Source of the DNA: Microbulbifer variabilis
Lineage (GTDB): Bacteria; Pseudomonadota; Gammaproteobacteria; Pseudomonadales; Cellvibrionaceae
NCBI RefSeq assembly: GCF_023716485.1
Contig: NZ_CP092418.1
Span: forward strand, 2,587,001-2,651,000
Direction: 5' to 3'
DNA: 64,000 bases
Position numbers and translations under genes: made by a program. The notes beneath the pieces were generated by a model. It worked only from the letters and a program-made list of their open reading frames with translations, was not told where the DNA came from and searched no databases. Below, piece after piece: positions 39,475 to 52,236 of this stretch (positions are counted from its first letter, which is position 1; each line of letters opens with the position of its first letter).

Positions 39475-39771
39475 GTGAAGATCACACTAGTCAAAAAAGT
39501 ACTCGCCGATGGCTCACCCTGCGCCAAATGCCGGGATGTGCAGGAAAAACTGGAAGTGAACGAACAACTCAAATTTATCGATCAAACCTTGATAGCTGAC
39601 GTGAGCGACCCGCAAAGTGCCGGGATGCAAATTGCACAGCAATTTAATGTGGATCGAGCGCCATTCTTTGTGGTCGAGCGTGAAGGGCAAGAAGCAGAGA
39701 TCTATACCGTCTACTTCAAATTTGCCAAGGAAGTTTTACAACCCCTGATCCAACAGGCAGAGGCCTCTTAG
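39475..39771 (+). CDS. Thioredoxin-like CxxC protein
   Basis: Small predicted thioredoxin/glutaredoxin-fold protein of 98 aa. The redox motif CAKC lies at residues 16-19, and a putative cis-proline loop is in FNVDRAPFFVVE. The start GTG 39475 is chosen because AAGGA (39463-39467) lies seven bases upstream and the product then begins at the first beta strand (MKITLVKKVL). A longer in-frame start at 39367 lacks family support. It sits between pabB and cysB; the link to sulfur metabolism through cysB is only positional. Confidence 0.75.
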   Translation: MKITLVKKVLADGSPCAKCRDVQEKLEVNEQLKFIDQTLIADVSDPQSAGMQIAQQFNVDRAPFFVVEREGQEAEIYTVYFKFAKEVLQPLIQQAEAS

Positions 39772-39798
39772 CCTCTGCCAGCCAGCTACACCGCAATA

Positions 39799-40791
<993 letters not shown>

Positions 40792-40979
40792 TCACCCCGC
40801 CCCAGGACGAGTGCAACTCTGACATATAAATTGTTAGTTATAAAAAACATCTTGAGTTATGCGAGAAAAGAATAGCAGCCAATCGAAGCCGGGGCCAACG
40901 GACAGATGAATATCCAGTGAAGAGCGGCGGGTGTCAATCGACTTTCAAGCATTAATTGGCCCCGAAAGGGCTCAAATAC

Positions 40980-41891
40980 TCAGGCATCACTATTTGCGAT
41001 ATTGGCAATTCCGTGCGGCACATGACCTGTAGCCACATGCTCAGCTGCGGAGGCACAGTGCGCCGGCTGGTCATCAAAGAACACATCAGCACCGAATGCC
41101 CGCAGAAACTCCCCCTTTGGAAGCCCCCCCAAAAATACCGATTCATCTACCCGGATGTCCCAAGCACGCAACGTGCGTATTACCCGCTCATGGGCTGGCG
41201 CAGACCTTGCCGTCACCAGGGCGGTGCGTATTGGACAGCTCTCTAAACCAAATTCCGCCTGCAATGTCTGTAAAGCCTCAAGAAATCCCTTGAAAGGCCC
41301 CCCACCCAGCGGCATCTGTGCAGAGGCACGCTCTGCACGGGTAAAGGCATCCAGCCCATCCCGCTTGAAAATCTGCTCAGCCTCATCAGAAAAGATTACT
41401 GCATCACCATCAAAGGCAAAGCGCAAAACATCGTCTCGCTGTTCGCGACTACCTCCGGCCACCAGAGTTGCCGCAGCAACCCCCTGATCCAGGGCGCGAC
41501 GAACATCCAAGCCATCAGTCGAGAGAAACAAATTACAGCCAAATGGACCGATATAGCGATAGGGGCTTTCACCATTGCAAAAGGCAGCCCGGGTAATATC
41601 CAGACCATAGTGCTCAATTGAGTTAAACACCCTAAGTCCTGTATCAGCACTGTTACGGGAAAGCAGGATGACCTCGACCCTGGGCTCCCCCTCAAGCTGC
41701 TCGTTGATTTTTAGAAATTTCTCTACCAGGTGGAAGGCATCTCCTTTCTGCAAAACATCATTCTCCCGCTCTACTTGATAGCGCGAGAAAGCTTGCAGGC
41801 CCAGCTCCTCGAAAACCTTATGGCTATCATTCAAGTCGAACAGTGCCCGAGAAGAAATCGCGATTACCAGTTTGTCCGGACGCATGGCCAT
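40980..41891 (-). CDS. Cytosolic 5'-nucleotidase family protein (PF06189-like)
   Basis: Protein of 303 aa of the bacterial 5'-nucleotidase family related to vertebrate NT5C1A/B. Motifs include IAISSRALFDLNDSHKVFEE near the N-terminus, LFLSTDGLDVRRALDQG, FAFDGDAVIFSDEAE with HAD-like DxD residues, and FLGGLPKGEFLRAFGADVFFDDQ with the metal-binding aspartates. It would remove phosphate from nucleoside 5'-monophosphates in the cytoplasm. Its start codon overlaps the stop of the TetR gene (TGATG), so the two are translationally coupled. Confidence 0.88.
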   Translation of the reverse strand: MAMRPDKLVIAISSRALFDLNDSHKVFEELGLQAFSRYQVERENDVLQKGDAFHLVEKFLKINEQLEGEPRVEVILLSRNSADTGLRVFNSIEHYGLDITRAAFCNGESPYRYIGPFGCNLFLSTDGLDVRRALDQGVAAATLVAGGSREQRDDVLRFAFDGDAVIFSDEAEQIFKRDGLDAFTRAERASAQMPLGGGPFKGFLEALQTLQAEFGLESCPIRTALVTARSAPAHERVIRTLRAWDIRVDESVFLGGLPKGEFLRAFGADVFFDDQPAHCASAAEHVATGHVPHGIANIANSDA

Positions 41892-42571
41892 CAGGGCGCC
41901 TCCACATCACTGAGCCCCTCGGGACTATTATCGCTTCCTCTGAGGTTCAACAGAGTGAAAAGCATTTGCTGTAAATCTTCACGGGTACGGTAAGCACGCA
42001 CCTCTGCTTGGTTAACCATCACCAGCAATAGCGCATGGCAGCTTTCCAGTGTGAGCCGACCCAAGCGATTCATTTCATTGGGCGGGCAGGTAAAGCCCAA
42101 GCGATGGAACATATCCACCAGGTGCCCGATCACCAGCTCGTCATGGCTCTTATCCAGCTCGTGCAACTCGGGAATTCCCCACATAGCTTGGGCCAATGGC
42201 AGCAGTCCTCGCTGCTCACGGTACACAGCTAGAAGGCGCCCAACAAACTCATCAATAAAACTCCCAAGTGTCATATGCTCGAGATCGAGCTCTGCCAGCT
42301 CAGCCATGGCCTCACTGATACTAGCGAGCCACTGCTCGCCCATAGCATAGAGAATCGCATGTTTATTGGGGAAATAATGGTAGAGGGAGCCCACTGAAAT
42401 ATCGAGCTTCCGCGCAATTAGGATAGTAGTGAGATCATCGAGCCCGACCTCTTCCAGGAGCCTCCCGGTGACATCGAGTATCTGCCGGGCTCGAGCCCGT
42501 GCACGGGCTTGGACCGGCTCGCGGCGAGGGGTTAATTGGCTTTTGCGCTTATGCTGTTCGGTACTGGACAA
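41891..42571 (-). CDS. TetR/AcrR-family regulator
   Basis: Transcriptional repressor of 226 aa with an N-terminal HTH (about residues 25-75, with LTTILIARKLDISVGSLYHYFPNKHAIL). The C-terminal domain has a TetR_C-like helical pattern. The N-terminus is rich in arginine (ARARARARQ). It is joined to the 5'-nucleotidase gene by a one-base stop/start overlap. The puuB gene lies 87 bases upstream on the same strand, so it may regulate the putrescine genes, the nucleotidase, or both. Confidence 0.88.
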   Translation of the reverse strand: MSSTEQHKRKSQLTPRREPVQARARARARQILDVTGRLLEEVGLDDLTTILIARKLDISVGSLYHYFPNKHAILYAMGEQWLASISEAMAELAELDLEHMTLGSFIDEFVGRLLAVYREQRGLLPLAQAMWGIPELHELDKSHDELVIGHLVDMFHRLGFTCPPNEMNRLGRLTLESCHALLLVMVNQAEVRAYRTREDLQQMLFTLLNLRGSDNSPEGLSDVEAP

Positions 42572-42658
42572 GATCGGTTTCCTAATGGCAACTCACAGCA
42601 TCTTAACACCAAAGGAGTCGACAATTTCACCAGCAACAGTCCAGCCACCTCACCTCTT

Positions 42659-43948
42659 TCAATGCCCAAACCTATCAAGCAAACTGTGGTAAAGCATTCC
42701 CAGCACCAGGCCCGGCCAACGCAAAAGGGTTCCACCAGGAAAAGTCTCTGTTGGGATCTTCGTCATGATGTCAAAGCGCTCCTCAGTGCCAGCAATTGCT
42801 TCAGCGAGCAGTTTTCCCGCAAAGGTTGCAGTAGGCACCCCGTGGCCCGAGTAACCTTGACTGTAATAGATATTGGGCTCCAGGCGCCCCATATGCGGCA
42901 TGCGATTCATAGTGATCGCCAGAGTGCCGCCCCAGCCATAATCAATTCGGGTCTGCTTTAGCTGCGGATACACCTGCAGCATTTTTTTCCGTACAAACTT
43001 GCGTATATCTGCAGGAAAGCTGGCCGTATAATTCTCACCACCACCAAAAATCAGGCGGTTATCTCCCGATAACTTCCAGTAGTTGATAACAAATAGTGTG
43101 TCCTGCACTGCATAATCATTGGCGATCAATTTTTGAGCAGCAGGCTCAGACAGAGGTTCAGTGGCCAGAACAAAATTATTGATTGGCATAATTTTGCCAG
43201 CCAGCCGCGGCTCCAAGTTTCCGAGATAGCCATTGCAGGCCAATATAACCTTAGCCGCCTTTATCTGCCCCTTGGCTGTTTCGACGGTACAGGAATTCCC
43301 TCCCCGATAGCTAGTCACTCTGCTGTGCTCATAGAGCTCGACCCCAGCTCTGACACAAGCCGCCGCTAACCCAAGCCCATAGTTCAATGGGTGAAGGTGC
43401 ATGGAGCCACTGTCAATTTGCGCGCCTAAATAACGCCTTGTTCCCACAAGGCCACCCACCTCCTGCTCATCGGCATAGCGCACACCCGAGTAACCATAAC
43501 GCTCCTGAAGAAGCTCGGCTTCCTTGCGCAGGTAGTTGTCATGGCTGGGTTTAGCTGCGAGATGCATAATCCCTCGCTTCAGGTCGCAATTAATTTGATG
43601 CTTATCAATCAACTGCTCTACTAGCCGCACCGCCTCAAGGCTAAATTGCCAAAACCGCTTGGCAATCTCCACACCGAACATTTCTTCCAAGTCACTTTGG
43701 CAGCGCCGTTGCCCAACCCCAACATGTCCACCATTGCGACCAGATGCGCCCCATGCCACACGCTGCGCTTCCAAGACAGACACTTTGTAGCCCCGTTCCG
43801 CTAAATGCAACGCTGTGGAGAGCCCGGTATAGCCGGCCCCAATCACACAAACATCCACCTCCCGGACACCATCCAGCTGGGGATAGGAGGTAAGCGGATT
43901 GGCACTTGCTGAGTAGTAAGAATCTGTATAACCAGAGGTGGTTTTCAT
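42659..43948 (-). CDS. puuB: Gamma-glutamylputrescine oxidase-like FAD enzyme
   Basis: DAO-family flavoprotein of 429 aa. The FAD-binding GxGxxG is in VDVCVIGAGYTGLSTALHLAERG, followed by RVAWGASGRNGGHVG, which is typical of PuuB. A late YSQGYSGHGVPTATFAGKLL completes the flavin site. It would oxidise gamma-glutamylputrescine to the aldehyde in the Puu pathway. It is divergent from puuA. ATG 43948 is preferred over the TTG one codon before. The other Puu enzymes (PuuC, PuuD) are not in this window. Confidence 0.87.
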   Translation of the reverse strand: MKTTSGYTDSYYSASANPLTSYPQLDGVREVDVCVIGAGYTGLSTALHLAERGYKVSVLEAQRVAWGASGRNGGHVGVGQRRCQSDLEEMFGVEIAKRFWQFSLEAVRLVEQLIDKHQINCDLKRGIMHLAAKPSHDNYLRKEAELLQERYGYSGVRYADEQEVGGLVGTRRYLGAQIDSGSMHLHPLNYGLGLAAACVRAGVELYEHSRVTSYRGGNSCTVETAKGQIKAAKVILACNGYLGNLEPRLAGKIMPINNFVLATEPLSEPAAQKLIANDYAVQDTLFVINYWKLSGDNRLIFGGGENYTASFPADIRKFVRKKMLQVYPQLKQTRIDYGWGGTLAITMNRMPHMGRLEPNIYYSQGYSGHGVPTATFAGKLLAEAIAGTEERFDIMTKIPTETFPGGTLLRWPGLVLGMLYHSLLDRFGH

Positions 43949-44177
43949 CAATGCAGCCCTTCAAGGCGTTGAGTATGCGGGAAGCTCTAAAATAGTTCGG
44001 CCCCGAGAATAGCAAAATGGTAATTCCCTTTTACCTGCCGTGCCAGGCTTCCCATAAATCTCAAAACATATTCGGCAAGTCATTATTTTTGCCTGCACTG
44101 GCGGCTACCGCCAATGTGAGGGTCAGGCATATACTGGTACGACATGTAGATGGAAACACACTGGGTAACTCTAACAA

Positions 44178-45512
44178 ATGGACAAGATTACAAGCTGGCT
44201 CGCCGAACACGATATTGCCGAGGTGGAGTGCCTGGTGCCGGATATGTCGGGTAATGCCAGAGGCAAATTTACGCCTACAGATAAATTCCTTACCCAGGAC
44301 AGCCGACTTCCAGAAAGTATTCTTGTGCAAACCGTTACCGGCGACTATGTCGATGAGCACAATGAACTCGTGGACCCAGCAGATACGGATATGTTGCTGG
44401 TGCCAGATCCCGATTCCGTTCGACTTAACCCCTGGGCCAATGATCCCACTGCTCAAATTATTCACGATTGTTATACCCGGGATGGTCAACCACATCCGAT
44501 TAGTACGCGGAACATCCTCAAATTCGTTTTGGAAAAATATAAAGAGAAAGGCTGGAAACCAATCGTTGCTCCGGAGGTAGAGTTTTACCTCATAAAGCGC
44601 AATCTTGATCCAGATGAAAAACTCTCAGCACCCGTTGGCAGATCTGGCCGCACGGAAAAAACCAGACAGTCTTATAGCATCGACGCTGCCAACGAATACG
44701 AACCCATTATTGAGGATATGTATAATTTCTGTGAGGCGCAGGGGCTCGATGTAGATACCTTGATTCACGAATCAGGAACCGCGCAGATGGAAATCAATTT
44801 CCTTCATGGAGACCCACTTCAACTCGCCGATCAAGTTTTCACCTTTAAACGCACCGTCAGAGAAACTGCTCTGCGCCACGGAATTTATGCCACCTTTATG
44901 GCCAAACCCATGGAGGACGAACCCGGCAGTGCATTACATCTTCACCAAAGTGTTGTTGACTTAAAAACAGAGAAGAACATATTTGTAGACGACCATGGAA
45001 ATGAAAACGATAGCTTCATGTATTTTATTGGCGGTATGCAGGAGTACACTCCAGGATTCATTAGTTTTCTAGCCCCAAATGTCAATTCTTATCGACGCTT
45101 CACTCCCGAAATGGCCGCCCCGACAAGCCTGCATTGGGGCTATGACAATCGCACTACCGGCCTTAGAGTTCCCGACAGTTCACCTCAAGGAAAAAGATTG
45201 GAAAATCGTTTTCCTGGTGCCGACTGCAACCCTTATCTCGCCATTGCGGCTTCTCTCGCTTGCGGTTATCTCGGTATGATCAATAAGGTAGCGCCTAGCG
45301 CACCGTATCAGGGCGACTGCTCCAAAGAGACCATTACCTTACCCCGCACTCAAGAGCACGCCCTCAATCTTTTAACGGAATGTGAAGGCGCCGCTGAAAT
45401 GTTTGGCAAAAAATTCGTAAAAGCATGGAGCGCAATAAAACGTGATGAATACGAGGAATTTAACCGAGTTATCAGTTCTTGGGAGCGGGAATATCTACTT
45501 CTCAACGTATAG
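44178..45512 (+). CDS. puuA: Gamma-glutamylputrescine synthetase-like (glutamine synthetase family)
   Basis: Glutamine synthetase-fold ligase of 444 aa, in the PuuA class that joins glutamate to putrescine. Segments include VECLVPDMSGNARGKFTP, PEVEFYLIKRNLDP, FMAKPMEDEPGSALHLHQS (metal/ATP site) and WGYDNRTTGLRVPDS. The last replaces the usual glutamine synthetase NRSA-type motif. Context with divergent puuB supports polyamine catabolism. No ribosome-binding site stands out before the ATG. A role on other amines or amino acids cannot be excluded. Confidence 0.87.
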   Translation: MDKITSWLAEHDIAEVECLVPDMSGNARGKFTPTDKFLTQDSRLPESILVQTVTGDYVDEHNELVDPADTDMLLVPDPDSVRLNPWANDPTAQIIHDCYTRDGQPHPISTRNILKFVLEKYKEKGWKPIVAPEVEFYLIKRNLDPDEKLSAPVGRSGRTEKTRQSYSIDAANEYEPIIEDMYNFCEAQGLDVDTLIHESGTAQMEINFLHGDPLQLADQVFTFKRTVRETALRHGIYATFMAKPMEDEPGSALHLHQSVVDLKTEKNIFVDDHGNENDSFMYFIGGMQEYTPGFISFLAPNVNSYRRFTPEMAAPTSLHWGYDNRTTGLRVPDSSPQGKRLENRFPGADCNPYLAIAASLACGYLGMINKVAPSAPYQGDCSKETITLPRTQEHALNLLTECEGAAEMFGKKFVKAWSAIKRDEYEEFNRVISSWEREYLLLNV

Positions 45513-45649
45513 ATAATCCCAAAAAATATTTTTGAGACTTTTCTGAAATTTTATTCTCGGCTGGCGCACCACCCTTTTATCGGGTTTATTTAAGCGCATC
45601 AATTTGGATTCCTCGGCAGGATATTATTTGCTGATTTGTGACTAATTAA

Positions 45650-48070
<2,421 letters not shown>

Positions 48071-48123
48071 GCTTATCTGCTGAACAATCTGGCCCCGTTG
48101 CCATACCAACAGGGCCAGACAAT

Positions 48124-48153
48124 AAAAAAGGCAGCCACTAGGCTGCCTTTTTT
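48124..48153. terminator. Bidirectional terminator between the protease and symporter genes
   Basis: GGCAGCC, loop ACTA, GGCTGCC, flanked by A6 on the left and T6 on the right. It serves both the rightward protease gene and the leftward symporter gene. Confidence 0.9.
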
Positions 48154-48181
48154 ATTCTAGGAGTAACCCTTGCAAGCCAAG

Positions 48182-49840
48182 TTACTTATGGCTGGGGTCC
48201 TTCCAATAATCCTTCACCGTTGACTTCATCTCCTTCGCCAATATCGTAATACCAAACAGGTTCGGTAAGGTCATAATGACGATGGCTACCGCAGACAGGT
48301 TCCAAATAACGGTGGTGTCCTCAATCGCCGCCCAGAAGAAGGCAATCACATACACAATTCGGTAAGGCATTACCGCCTTGGGACCAAACAGGTAGATCAT
48401 AGAGCGATCACCATAGTAGGACCAAGCGATAGCGGTCGAGAAAGCAAACATGAGAATACCCAGAGTTACAATCAAGCCACCGTATTCTCCGAAGAAACCG
48501 CGCTGGAAAGCTTTACTGGTCAATGCAACGGAATGAACCAGGGATTTACCCCAAATATCCACATCCTCATTAGCAAACTTACCATCAACAACATTAAGCA
48601 CACCGCTAAACTGATCTTCACCAACACGGAAATCCAGATCTTCTGCAATTGAGCGTGCATGAATCAGGGTGAAATCCTGCAGGTTTAGAGGCTGCCCATC
48701 AGTGACAACCACTGATCCGTTATAGGGCTTCACATCACTGGGTTGACCACTTAAGTAATTAAACAGCTGTTTAACCTGCTTGGGGTCACTCTCTTCGTAG
48801 CGACCTTCGACAACATATGTGTCAGCCCCCTCAAACAGGTTTTCGTGTTTTTCAGTCCATACACCGGAAGATAAGATTACCAAGCCAGTCAGAGTACAGA
48901 TAATGATGGTGTCGATAAACGGTTCCAGTAGTGAAACCATGCCTTCGGAAACAGGCTCATCGGCACGTGCGGCGGCGTGAGCAATCGGTGCAGAGCCCTG
49001 CCCCGCCTCGTTGGAGAAGAGGCCACGATTCACACCACGGTTAAAGGCATAGGCAAAACTGGCTCCGAGGAAACCACCTACAGCAGCACTTCCTGTGAAG
49101 GCATCACGGAAAACGGCCACAAATGAAGGGACGATATTTTCTATATTGTAGAAAATCACACCCAACGCACCAATTACATAGATCAGTGCCATTGCCGGAA
49201 CGATAGTGGAGGTAACCTTGGCAATTCGGGTAATGCCACCGATGATCACCATCCCCAGCAGGATGGCAAGCACACCACCAGTGAGCGCTTTCTCAATACC
49301 GAAAGAATCGTGCATCGCCTGGGCAATATTATTCACCTGGGGCAAGCTTCCGGTACCGAAGGAACAAATTACTGTGGCGATGGCAAATAACACTGCCAGC
49401 CACTTCATATTGAGACGGCGCTCCATATAGAACATAGGACCACCTGCGTAGTAGCCATCTGCCGCTTTAATACGATATTTATGTGACAGTGTGACTTCGA
49501 CAAACTTGGTTGTCATCCCCAGGAAGGCAGTCATCCACATCCAAAACAAAGCGGCCGGGCCGCCCAGGAAAATAGCCAAGCCAACACCACCGATATTACC
49601 GGTACCTACAGTTCCTGAAAGAGCGGTAGCCAGTGCTTGGAAGTGAGAGGTATCTCCTGGGTCACCGGGTTTATCATATTTCCCCTGGACAATCTTAATC
49701 GCATGTCCAAAGTAACGAAATTGCGGAAACCCAAGATAGATAGTAAAAAAGAAACCTACCCCGAGCAGCACCCACGGGAACCAAGGTGCCGATCCGAGCA
49801 TACCGTCCAACGACAGTAGCAGCTGATTAAAGGAATCCAA
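48182..49840 (-). CDS. Alanine/glycine:cation symporter (AGCS family)
   Basis: Sodium-coupled amino-acid uptake protein, 552 aa. Family motifs include [19 protein letters not shown], the signature [19 protein letters not shown] and [20 protein letters not shown]. About ten membrane helices are expected. It carries an unusual soluble insertion of about 100 residues (about 330-430) between late helices. TTG at 49840, giving [17 protein letters not shown], fits the family; a longer GTG start at 49891 adds 17 atypical residues. Alanine is the usual substrate, but glycine or other amino acids are possible. Confidence 0.92.
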   Translation of the reverse strand: MDSFNQLLLSLDGMLGSAPWFPWVLLGVGFFFTIYLGFPQFRYFGHAIKIVQGKYDKPGDPGDTSHFQALATALSGTVGTGNIGGVGLAIFLGGPAALFWMWMTAFLGMTTKFVEVTLSHKYRIKAADGYYAGGPMFYMERRLNMKWLAVLFAIATVICSFGTGSLPQVNNIAQAMHDSFGIEKALTGGVLAILLGMVIIGGITRIAKVTSTIVPAMALIYVIGALGVIFYNIENIVPSFVAVFRDAFTGSAAVGGFLGASFAYAFNRGVNRGLFSNEAGQGSAPIAHAAARADEPVSEGMVSLLEPFIDTIIICTLTGLVILSSGVWTEKHENLFEGADTYVVEGRYEESDPKQVKQLFNYLSGQPSDVKPYNGSVVVTDGQPLNLQDFTLIHARSIAEDLDFRVGEDQFSGVLNVVDGKFANEDVDIWGKSLVHSVALTSKAFQRGFFGEYGGLIVTLGILMFAFSTAIAWSYYGDRSMIYLFGPKAVMPYRIVYVIAFFWAAIEDTTVIWNLSAVAIVIMTLPNLFGITILAKEMKSTVKDYWKDPSHK

Positions 49841-49948
49841 ACTAACCCCCCACTTCTCTGAACCAATTCTGATTGTTTTATATACAGCCACAGCTGTAAT
49901 TTGTTGCGCAGGTTAGCAGCTTCCGAAGCACTAGAACAGTAAAGGGGC

Positions 49949-50974
49949 CTAAACCCTATTAAAAGAGAAGTTATGACGATAGGGGAACAAGGCAAACTGC
50001 CCCCCCGAATGCAGAAATACCAGGTTACTAGATCCTTTATAATGGCCTTTTCTCAATTCTTGCATCAGCCCATAAAAAGCTTTACCGGTATATATAGGGT
50101 CCAACAAGATTCCCTCTAGAGCAGCAATCTCTTCAATCATTTCGTAGATTGGAGGTTCAGCCTTGGCATACCCCGGCCCAATATAGTCGGCGTTCACATG
50201 CACTTGCAGAGATTGCAAATCCACAGGGTTTCCCGATAGCCTGCTCCAATGGCGGATATCCTCTCTCACTTTGGTTTGAAAATAAGTAGCATTATCGCAG
50301 ACAGCATAACCTGTGACCTGAACACCAAGCCCCAGCAGATAGCACCCCATCGTTAAACCCGCCTGGGTACCTCCACTGCCAGTGGCACACACAATATGAT
50401 CCGGCCGGAATCCTCTCATTCGACAATCTGTAATAAGTTCTTGCGATGCCGAGAGATACCCCCACAATCCCAGACCATCGCTGGCACCAATAGGGATACA
50501 GAAGGGAATGTGCCCGCGCTTCGAATATTGATCAGACCAAAAATTGAACAGCCTCTTGAGATCTTTGGCAAAATCTTCAGGCGAATGGATGCTCACTTCT
50601 GCCCCCGCCAACTGATCCAGCAGTAGGTTTCCATCTGCTTGGGCTAAGGGCTCACCACGCAATAACAGGTGCACTTTGAGTCCTAAGCGAGCACCGACAA
50701 GTGCAGTGGTGCGGCAATGATTGGACTGAATACCCCCAGCGGTGATCAAGGTATCGCTGCCCTGCTTTAAGGCCTCAGCAACAACAAACTCAAGTTTTCG
50801 CAATTTATTACCTGACATTCCAGATTCAGTCAGGTCATCCCTTTTTATCCAAATTCTAGGGCCGCCAAAAGGAAAGGAATATTGTTTACTAATCCTATCC
50901 AGCGGCTGTATTGGCGTGGGAAGATGGGCTAAACGTATCCGCCCAGGTAAAGAAATCGGCAAGCTGTCAGGCAT
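49949..50974 (-). CDS. PLP-dependent D-cysteine desulfhydrase / ACC deaminase family enzyme
   Basis: Fold-type II pyridoxal phosphate enzyme of 341 aa. The catalytic lysine lies in ESGMSGNKLRKLEF, followed by ITAGGIQSNHCRTTALV and the phosphate-binding CATGSGGTQAGL. D-cysteine desulfhydrase and 1-aminocyclopropane-1-carboxylate deaminase share these motifs; the former is commoner outside plant-associated bacteria. The C-terminal LDPIYTGKAFYGLM is typical. ATG 50974 with GGAA upstream is preferred over an earlier TTG. It lies upstream of the symporter on the same strand. Confidence 0.86.
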   Translation of the reverse strand: MPDSLPISLPGRIRLAHLPTPIQPLDRISKQYSFPFGGPRIWIKRDDLTESGMSGNKLRKLEFVVAEALKQGSDTLITAGGIQSNHCRTTALVGARLGLKVHLLLRGEPLAQADGNLLLDQLAGAEVSIHSPEDFAKDLKRLFNFWSDQYSKRGHIPFCIPIGASDGLGLWGYLSASQELITDCRMRGFRPDHIVCATGSGGTQAGLTMGCYLLGLGVQVTGYAVCDNATYFQTKVREDIRHWSRLSGNPVDLQSLQVHVNADYIGPGYAKAEPPIYEMIEEIAALEGILLDPIYTGKAFYGLMQELRKGHYKGSSNLVFLHSGGQFALFPYRHNFSFNRV

Positions 50975-51061
50975 AGCAAGTTCCACTGCAAATACCAAAA
51001 AGGCTTATCGGTAAAGGCATAAAGCCTTGTCTATACTAAATCTCCCGTAAAGGTAACAATT

Positions 51062-51652
51062 CTAGGACTCGTTAAAAGCCAATGTAATCCTGGCAGGAAC
51101 AGCATTTACTACAGTCTGTAAACCCATGCAGGCAGCGCGGCAAACTCCCACCATTCTCTCAATCGCTTCCCTCGACTCTGCAGATTTAACAAAAACAACA
51201 GTTTCTACTCCTTCACAGACCCCCTTAGGTGGAGTATCGGTACATTCCTGCATTTTGTACACCTCAGCCTTAAAACGCATCTGTTGCTCAATCTTGACAC
51301 TTTCAACATCCAGTTTGTTCTGATTAATGTAGATGCTGATATGACTGAGAAAACAAAAAGCAATACCTGCTGATAGGTAATCAAGTGGTGCCGGTGCGCT
51401 ATCCGCACCTCCAATAATGGTGCCTTCGTCGCAGAGTAATTCAAAAGCACCACATCCCGGTACGTTCGCTTGTACAGTGGCAGTCTTCAGGTACCCCTCT
51501 TCCAAGGCTGCTTTAGCCGAGAGGTTAACTTGAAAGTGAAAACTTCCCCGTTCTTTAACTGGTGGATCCACTTGAATTTTGGATAACTTAGGAAGTGCCG
51601 TAACTTTTCTAACAATGGCTGCTTTCAAAGCATTTTGGCTATCGCTTTGCAT
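51062..51652 (-). CDS. OsmC-family protein
   Basis: OsmC/Ohr-fold protein of 196 aa. The family members are thiol-dependent organic-peroxide reductases. Two conserved cysteines are visible, in GIAFCFLSHI and in GVCRAACMGLQ. The GGADSAPAPLDYLSAGIAF segment is the OsmC signature. A strong AGGAGG precedes the ATG. The start is longer than in classic OsmC (about 140 aa), with an N-terminal extension of about 45 residues. Substrate is unknown. Its neighbours are the desulfhydrase gene and yajC. Confidence 0.85.
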   Translation of the reverse strand: MQSDSQNALKAAIVRKVTALPKLSKIQVDPPVKERGSFHFQVNLSAKAALEEGYLKTATVQANVPGCGAFELLCDEGTIIGGADSAPAPLDYLSAGIAFCFLSHISIYINQNKLDVESVKIEQQMRFKAEVYKMQECTDTPPKGVCEGVETVVFVKSAESREAIERMVGVCRAACMGLQTVVNAVPARITLAFNES

Positions 51653-51727
51653 ATGGGGCCTCCTGAAAATTTCTAAAACAATTAACCAGAAGTATCGCCC
51701 GAGTAAATCTCACTTGCCGAAAAACGA

Positions 51728-51753
51728 GAAAGCCCGGCATATGCCGGGCTTTC
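51728..51753. terminator. Perfect palindromic terminator after yajC
   Basis: GAAAGCCCGGCAT followed directly by its reverse complement ATGCCGGGCTTTC, a 26-bp perfect palindrome between yajC and osmC. It can end yajC transcription on the minus strand. Confidence 0.8.
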
Positions 51754-51788
51754 CAATCTGAATCACTAAAAAATCTAGTAAAAAGCTA

Positions 51789-52121
51789 TCAGATCTTCTT
51801 TATCGTGCCCTTGGGCAAAACAGCATGAACTGCTACTTTCTGGAACTTCAAAGACATATTGTCTGCAACTTCCAGCACGATGTAATCTTCGTCCACCTTG
51901 TCTACACGCCCCAGCATACCGCTGCTCATCACGACTTCGTCACCCTTTTTCAGTGCACCAACCAACTCTTGATGCTCCTTCTGGCGCTTGCGCTGAGGAC
52001 GGATGATAAAAAACCACATGAAAGCGAACAGGCCCGCAAACATCAACAGGGTGATCATGGGGTTACCCTGTGGCGCCGGTGCCGCTTGCTGTGCCATGGC
52101 GGAGGGGATAAAAAAGCTCAT
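51789..52121 (-). CDS. yajC: Preprotein translocase subunit YajC
   Basis: Small inner-membrane protein that associates with SecDF in the Sec translocase, 110 aa. There is one membrane helix (about residues 16-40, with ITLLMFAGLFAFMWFFII) followed by RPQRKRQKEHQELVGALKKGDEVV, the YajC hallmark. ATG 52121 begins MSFFIPSAMAQQ; an earlier start at 52133 adds four residues. Usually yajC is followed by secD and secF. Here it stands alone with its own terminator. Confidence 0.94.
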   Translation of the reverse strand: MSFFIPSAMAQQAAPAPQGNPMITLLMFAGLFAFMWFFIIRPQRKRQKEHQELVGALKKGDEVVMSSGMLGRVDKVDEDYIVLEVADNMSLKFQKVAVHAVLPKGTIKKI

Positions 52122-52236
52122 GCAAAACCTCAAAGAGTCAGCCTATAAAATTGCCGCCAACTCTAACGGGTTTCCCCTGTTGAGGCAACGGATTGGGCCG
52201 ATCAACAGGAGACCGGCCTAACCAATTCGCACTCAC

